Positions 34,901 to 40,900 of a stretch of 64,000 nucleotides of DNA are shown piece by piece. The position numbers were made by a program, and so were the translations under genes. The notes beneath the pieces are model-generated. The model saw only the letters and a program-made list of their open reading frames with translations, was not told where the DNA came from and did no database searches. Position 1 is the stretch's first letter, and the number at the start of each line of letters is the position of its first letter. Where the stretch lies: positions 1 through 64,000 of the forward strand of contig VZRR01004502.1 in the NCBI GenBank assembly GCA_013398015.1, written 5' to 3'. The stretch comes from Oreocharis arfaki (Eukaryota; Chordata; Aves; Passeriformes; Paramythiidae).

Positions 34901-37900
34901 GAGCGGCCACACGGCTATTTCAGGAGCCATTCCTGGCTCCAGGGCTTTGTCTCAGCCTCCAGCACACTCGAGTCTCAGGGGAGGGAGCAGGGTCAGGGTT
35001 CGGCCCAGAGACAGTCCAGCACACGTGGCCAAGGCGAGGGTCAGAGCCCATGGCTGCCGGAGCCCCCTGTCCGGGGAGCCCCAGTGCAGCTGCCGGCACT
35101 GCTGGCTCACACCGCTGGATCCCCAACGCCCCAGACACGGGCAGGAGTCCGGCTGGTGGTCCCTCAGCCAAGGCCTCCACACTGCCTAGAGGACTGTGAC
35201 TGCCCCATCCCTGAAGTGTTCAAGGCCAGTTTGAATGGGGCTTGGAGCAAACCGGTCTAGCAGAAGGTTTCCCTGCCATGGCAGGGAATGGAATGAGATG
35301 GGCTTTAAGGTCCCTTCCCACCCTTCTCTGATTCTGTGACAGACACAGGGCTGCCAGAAACACACGTAGCTGGGCATGGGGAGCAGGGGCTGCCAGTGGC
35401 CTCCAGCACTGACGGTGCTGAGATGGGGTAAAGCCTTCGGTTCAGAGGATGAGGGGAAGTGGGTTAACCACAGACACTGGCAGAGAGGCAGGATGTGGAT
35501 GGTGGGGCTGGGCAAGAGGTGAGGAAGCCCGGGAGTGCACAGCATCCTTCTGGGAGCCCAGGGGGCTCCAAGCACAGGGACAGGTTAAGGCACAGGACAA
35601 GGAGTGAGGCTCATACCTGGGAACCCAGGTGTCCTCGCTGGTGAAATGGCATCTGCAGCCAGGAGCAACAGGGCAGAGAGAGCCCAATGGAAGGTGCAGG
35701 AGCTGAATGGCACTCGGAAGCTGGGAAGCAGAAAGGGGCAGGGAATCCTGGAGCAGAGCAGGGCTGGGAAGCTGGGCTATGCAGGGAAGAGTGCTCAAGG
35801 TGGGAAGCTTGAATGGGGCAGCCACAGCACAGGGTGGAAATGGCAGGGCCCTGGGGGGCACTAAAGCCAGAATGACCTCAAGCCAGGGATCAGCAAGATG
35901 TGCAGGAGAGAGTGGGCTGGGGTCAGCACAAGATCGAGCATGCCAGGCACGGTGAGCCTAGGGAGCAAGGCAGGGATGGGGCCCCCAACATCAGGAGGAC
36001 ATGGAGCTGCTCTGCAGACAGGCTGGGAGAGATGTGGGTGTTCAACCTCGAGAAGAAAAGGCTCCAGGAAGAGCTCAGAGCCTCTTCCAGTGCCTAAAAG
36101 GGCCTCCAAGAGAGCTGGAGAGGGACTTTGGACAAGGGCCTGGAGTGACAGGACAAGGGAGAATGGCTTCCCAGTGCCAGAGGGCAGGGCTGGATGGGAT
36201 ACTGGGAAGAAGTTCGTCCCTGTGAGGGTAGGGAGGCCCTGGCACAGGGTGCCCAGAGCAGCTGTGGCTGCCCCTGGATCCCTGGCAGTGTCCAAGGTCA
36301 GGTTGGACACTGGGGCTTGGAGCAGCCTGGGACAGTGGAAGGTGTCCCTGCTCATGGCAGGGGGTTGGAACTGGATGATCTTTAAGGTCCCTTCCCACCT
36401 AAACAATTCTGGGATTCCACAGGGAGCAGGGAGAGGCTGGCATGTCCCAAGGGCTCTGCAGGTGGAGGAGAGCTGCCCTGGGTCACAGTGGTGAGGGTCC
36501 CAGGGGAGAAGACAACTGCAGATGGCACTGACCAAGGGGTGTGGAGCAAACAAGAGGGAGCACAAACTGGGGGGGTGGGGGGGAGAGGGGGGGCATGCTG
36601 ATGACTGGGGCCGTAGGAGGGGGCAGAAGGACTGGCCCTTTGAAGGGCAGCATGCATGGGTGGGGCTGTGGGTGGACATGGAGGAGGGAGCTGTGTGAGC
36701 AAGGGCAGTGGTAGAAAGAGGAGTTTTGAGAGGCCTAGAGCTGAAGCAGAGTAAGGGAAAAGGGGCAGCTGTGAGGGGGCTGGGGATTGCATGGAGGAAG
36801 GAGGGAGCTGTTCGAGGGGGTTGGGAGGAGGAGCAGAGGATGGGGGGAGAGGAGCGCAAGGGGCTGGGGCCTCTCAGCTGCAGTGGAAAAGCTGCTGCAG
36901 CTCCAGGGGAAATGCTACTTGAATTAATCATGGCGCTGGCTGCTGTGCCAAGCCCAGGAGGAGGCTGCTGGCAGCGCAAGGAAATAACTTTCACAGGAAT
37001 TTGGAACAAATGCAGCTCTTCTGGCGGTAACAACAGCACTCACCTCCCCCCACAACCTCCCCATGTACCAGCATCTCCCCCATGACCACACTCCTGTGTA
37101 CACCCAGATCCTTCCACATGGCAGCCTGCTCCTCCAGACCGTGATGCTCTCCCTCCCCTTGTTCTGCTCCCCAGCACGCTCATAGGCGTCTCCCCACCTC
37201 GCTTTGGAAAGCTTGCCTTCTTGTTTCTAAGGAGGGGGAGGCCTGTTCTACGTTGTGCAAAGGTCTGAAAATAGGTTGACGCTAAATCCCTTGCCCTAAG
37301 AACACAAATGCAGGCAGCAATGCCCCCCTTCCTCCTACCACTTTCCTTGACTGCAGTTGGTGAGCATTAGTCCTTGTGCTGCTCCAGTGTCCATGCATGG
37401 CTACGCTCCGCGTCCTCTCACAGCTGCCCCTTCGGCAGCACAACCAAGGCATCAAGATTAGCCTTCCAGACTCTCTTTCGGTAATATAGTGTATGTGGCC
37501 TGGTGTAGCCTACAGCTCTTCATCCAGGTCTTTCTCCCTGGGGCATAGCCCATGGGGTTGTCTCAGTGCTATGCATGCAGCACTGCCCATGAACACCCCA
37601 TGGGATCACAAATCAGAACCAAAAACTCATCAGACTTGTCCTCAAAACCACAGAGACTCTACATTAGGTGCATTGCTGGTCAGCTTCTCATTTCTGATGT
37701 TCCCCAACATTTGTGTGTATGGGTGCAAAGGGAGTATGTAAACCCTGGTTCCAAAATCATCAGTATTGGATCTACGCAAGAATCAATAATCCACCATTCC
37801 ATGTCATTCAGGTTGCTGTCCAATCAGCCCATGCTCACCACAGGGGGTTCACAGTTCTCTCTGCCAGAGCACAGACAATACTTGATTTAGCATGAAAAGT

Positions 37901-40900
37901 CAGAAAGTCCCAGAAAAACACGATCTGACCATGCATGCAGGGTGCTGGTACTCAGTCAAATGTTTAAAACAAATTTAAAGCAGCAGGGTGAATTTATACC
38001 AGAGCAGTGCTTCGCATCATGGACCACAGTACTGCAATGTGGTCCAGTGCCCTAAAGCTTCTGCATCCTCAGCTCATGGCGGCAGAGAGGAGCAAGGCAG
38101 CCAGCTGGTGACTGTCTTCTGCTCCGTTTCTGCTGGTCTCGTGTTCACTGGTACTCTGGTCTCTGTCTCCAGTGGTGTTTCTCTCTCATCTCAGATTTGA
38201 ACAGTGTTTGCTATTTCCTTTGCTTCATGCTCAGTCTGCTACTGTGGCACCTAGCCCACAGTAAACATGAGTAATAAACAGAAAACGGAGTTTATAACAC
38301 CTCCTCTTTCTCAGAAGCTCAGGCCAGCAACCTGCTCTGCTCATCCCCGTTCATGCCTGTTCGTACTCAGACACATGGACTGACCTGGCAGACAGAGTCT
38401 GCAAGGGAGCAGGAGATCCGTAGTGATTCTTCAGGTCTCTCCCGCTCACTCACAAGGACTCCTTCCTTCCCCACCTTTCTGTTCTGCCCATGGAGAGCAG
38501 ACATCACTGTCTGAAAATAGACCCAGTCCTCCCAGGGTTTTCTGCTTAGAAATGTGGCAGACCGACAGACAGTGAAGTCAATCCCCTGAGTTCTGTGCTG
38601 ACCTGGGTGACCGTCCTGTGTCCTGTACATCCACTGGCAGGGCCTGCCCACGACCTGAGCTCCCGTGAGCATTGTGTGGGCCTGGACAAAACCCAGACCT
38701 TGACGGAAATGCTTTACTGCCCCGAGGCAGGGTGAGCCCCAATGCCTGGAAGCCATAGAGAGATGGAGTCAGGCAGAAGCAATGGCACAAAAGGGCTGTG
38801 GGGACAGCACACCTGACACGGGCAACTTTGCGGGGGACAGTGCTGGGCACTGGCCACCGTGAGCCCTGGCAGCACCTCTGAAGCCTTCCTGTTTGAGGCA
38901 ACAGGGGTGGTCATGGCAGGCAGCTGTGCTCCAAGCCCAAGGCTCCCTGACCTGGCTCTGCCCAGCTCTCAGACTTGGCTGGCTCCTGCCGCGTCCTCGA
39001 TCAAGCCATCGGCCTGGCCAGCCTCCTTTCCCATCCTCTCACATTTCCCGGCTCAGAGGAAGCAGCAGCAGATGTGTGAGCTGTTTGCTTTGTGCAGAGG
39101 CCGCGCGGGAGTTACCTGCGCTCAGCCCAGACGCGCTGTTTCCAAACGAAACACGAGGACTGAGCCAAGACCATCGAAATGTAGCCAAGTCTCGGTCACT
39201 ACCAGCCGCCAGGCCAGCCCTGTCCCCTGCACAGCGCAGAGCCAGGCTGGCCCCTGCCAGAGCCAGGAAGCCACGCACCGGACACTCTTCTGGGTGCGCC
39301 CCACAGCCCCGCATGCCCCAGCTCCTCTGCAGGGTGCGCTCTCCCTCCAGCCTGGCCTCGCGCGCGCAGTCAGGAGCCCAGCCGCCATCTCCGATTGCAT
39401 TTCCAGAACGCCTTCCCACACGGCGAGCAGCACTGAGCAGGAAGGCACGGACAAGGAAAGAGGGGGGCCTCTCTTTGGGGGCTGTGCAGCCCAGACGCCC
39501 CTGCACATGCCTGGGGCTGCCACGCTCACGCAAGGACACGCAGCATCTCTGCTCTGACCCTGTCCCTGAACCCTGACCCCTTCCCCATCTCTGTCCCCAG
39601 CCCTGCCCCAGCCCCACCCACCCCAGAATGGGACAGTGTGTTGCCCTACACACACCAAACCCAAATCTACCCTGACCTACATCTTCCTCCTCATCTCCCA
39701 CTCTCTTCTTCTGCCCAGACTTCCCCCTAATCCTACCTTGACCCATCCCCAAGCCCCCTGATCTATGCCATCCTACAGTTGCCCCTGCCCCACATGCCTT
39801 CTCTATTCCACACCTGGCCCTTGCTCCCACTCAGCTCCTTCCCACCACACTCCTACCCCATTCCCTGCACTCACACCCCAACAAGCCCCTCTCTAGCACT
39901 CCCACCCCACACCGTCAGTCACCTGCATGCACACACACACACTCCACAGCCCACCCTCCCCAGCCCACACTCACACCCCCCATGCCCCTGCAGTGCACCC
40001 ACAGGGCACCCATAAGCCATTCTTTCTTGCCAGCTCAAAATTCTCCTCCAGGGTGACCTAGAGACCCTTTTTCCTGGCCAAGTCACAGGTCCTTGTCTTA
40101 TGGACCCCAGAATTCCTGCTCTTCCTGGCCCCTTGGGCACCTATCACCAACCTGGCACCAGAGCTTCTCATGGTCCCAGCCAGACATCCCCATGCCCCAC
40201 ACCTCTAGCAAAGAAGTGCCCCCAATGCCACTGGTGCTTGTCCCGATGGACAGCCTGGATGCTGCAACGGTTGGCAGTGCCTCACTGCACCCCCACACCT
40301 GCCCTCATCCCGACTCAGGCAGGTGGCATCACCTGTCCCCAGGAACCAGGGCTCCAGAGCCTGAGCTGCAACAGAAACATCAAACACAGGGAACACAGAA
40401 CACATGGAATCCAAATGGCATCACTAGCTTGTCATGGGATTGCAGACCTTTTGGAGGCCCAGCAACTCTCTTGCTCCAGCTGCGACCTCTTGCCACATAA
40501 AGGCTGGTGCAGCGGCACGTGTCTCAGCCCATTAACTCATTAGCACAATTAATGCTAATGCTCACAACCAGCCTTACCAACACTGATGAACTTGGGCTAA
40601 TGACCTCACAGGAGGAGAGGGAAGTTCAAAGCCTGGCTACAGGCCGCTTCCCAGAGGCAGTATCATGTTCCTGAGCTCCATTTTGAGTGTCCTGGCTGCA
40701 AGGCAGCTCCACACTGATGCAGGCAAGGACTGGCACAGCAGGACCCACCTCAAGAGAGGCCCACACCATGCTCTGCATGATGGACAGCCTTCAGTGTGGC
40801 CAATGCCAGTGGCATTGCTCACTACTTGCACACAGAAAGGATGTACATGCTTGGACCCATTCCGGACTCACACCGAGCGTGAGGATATCCACTCCAGCAT

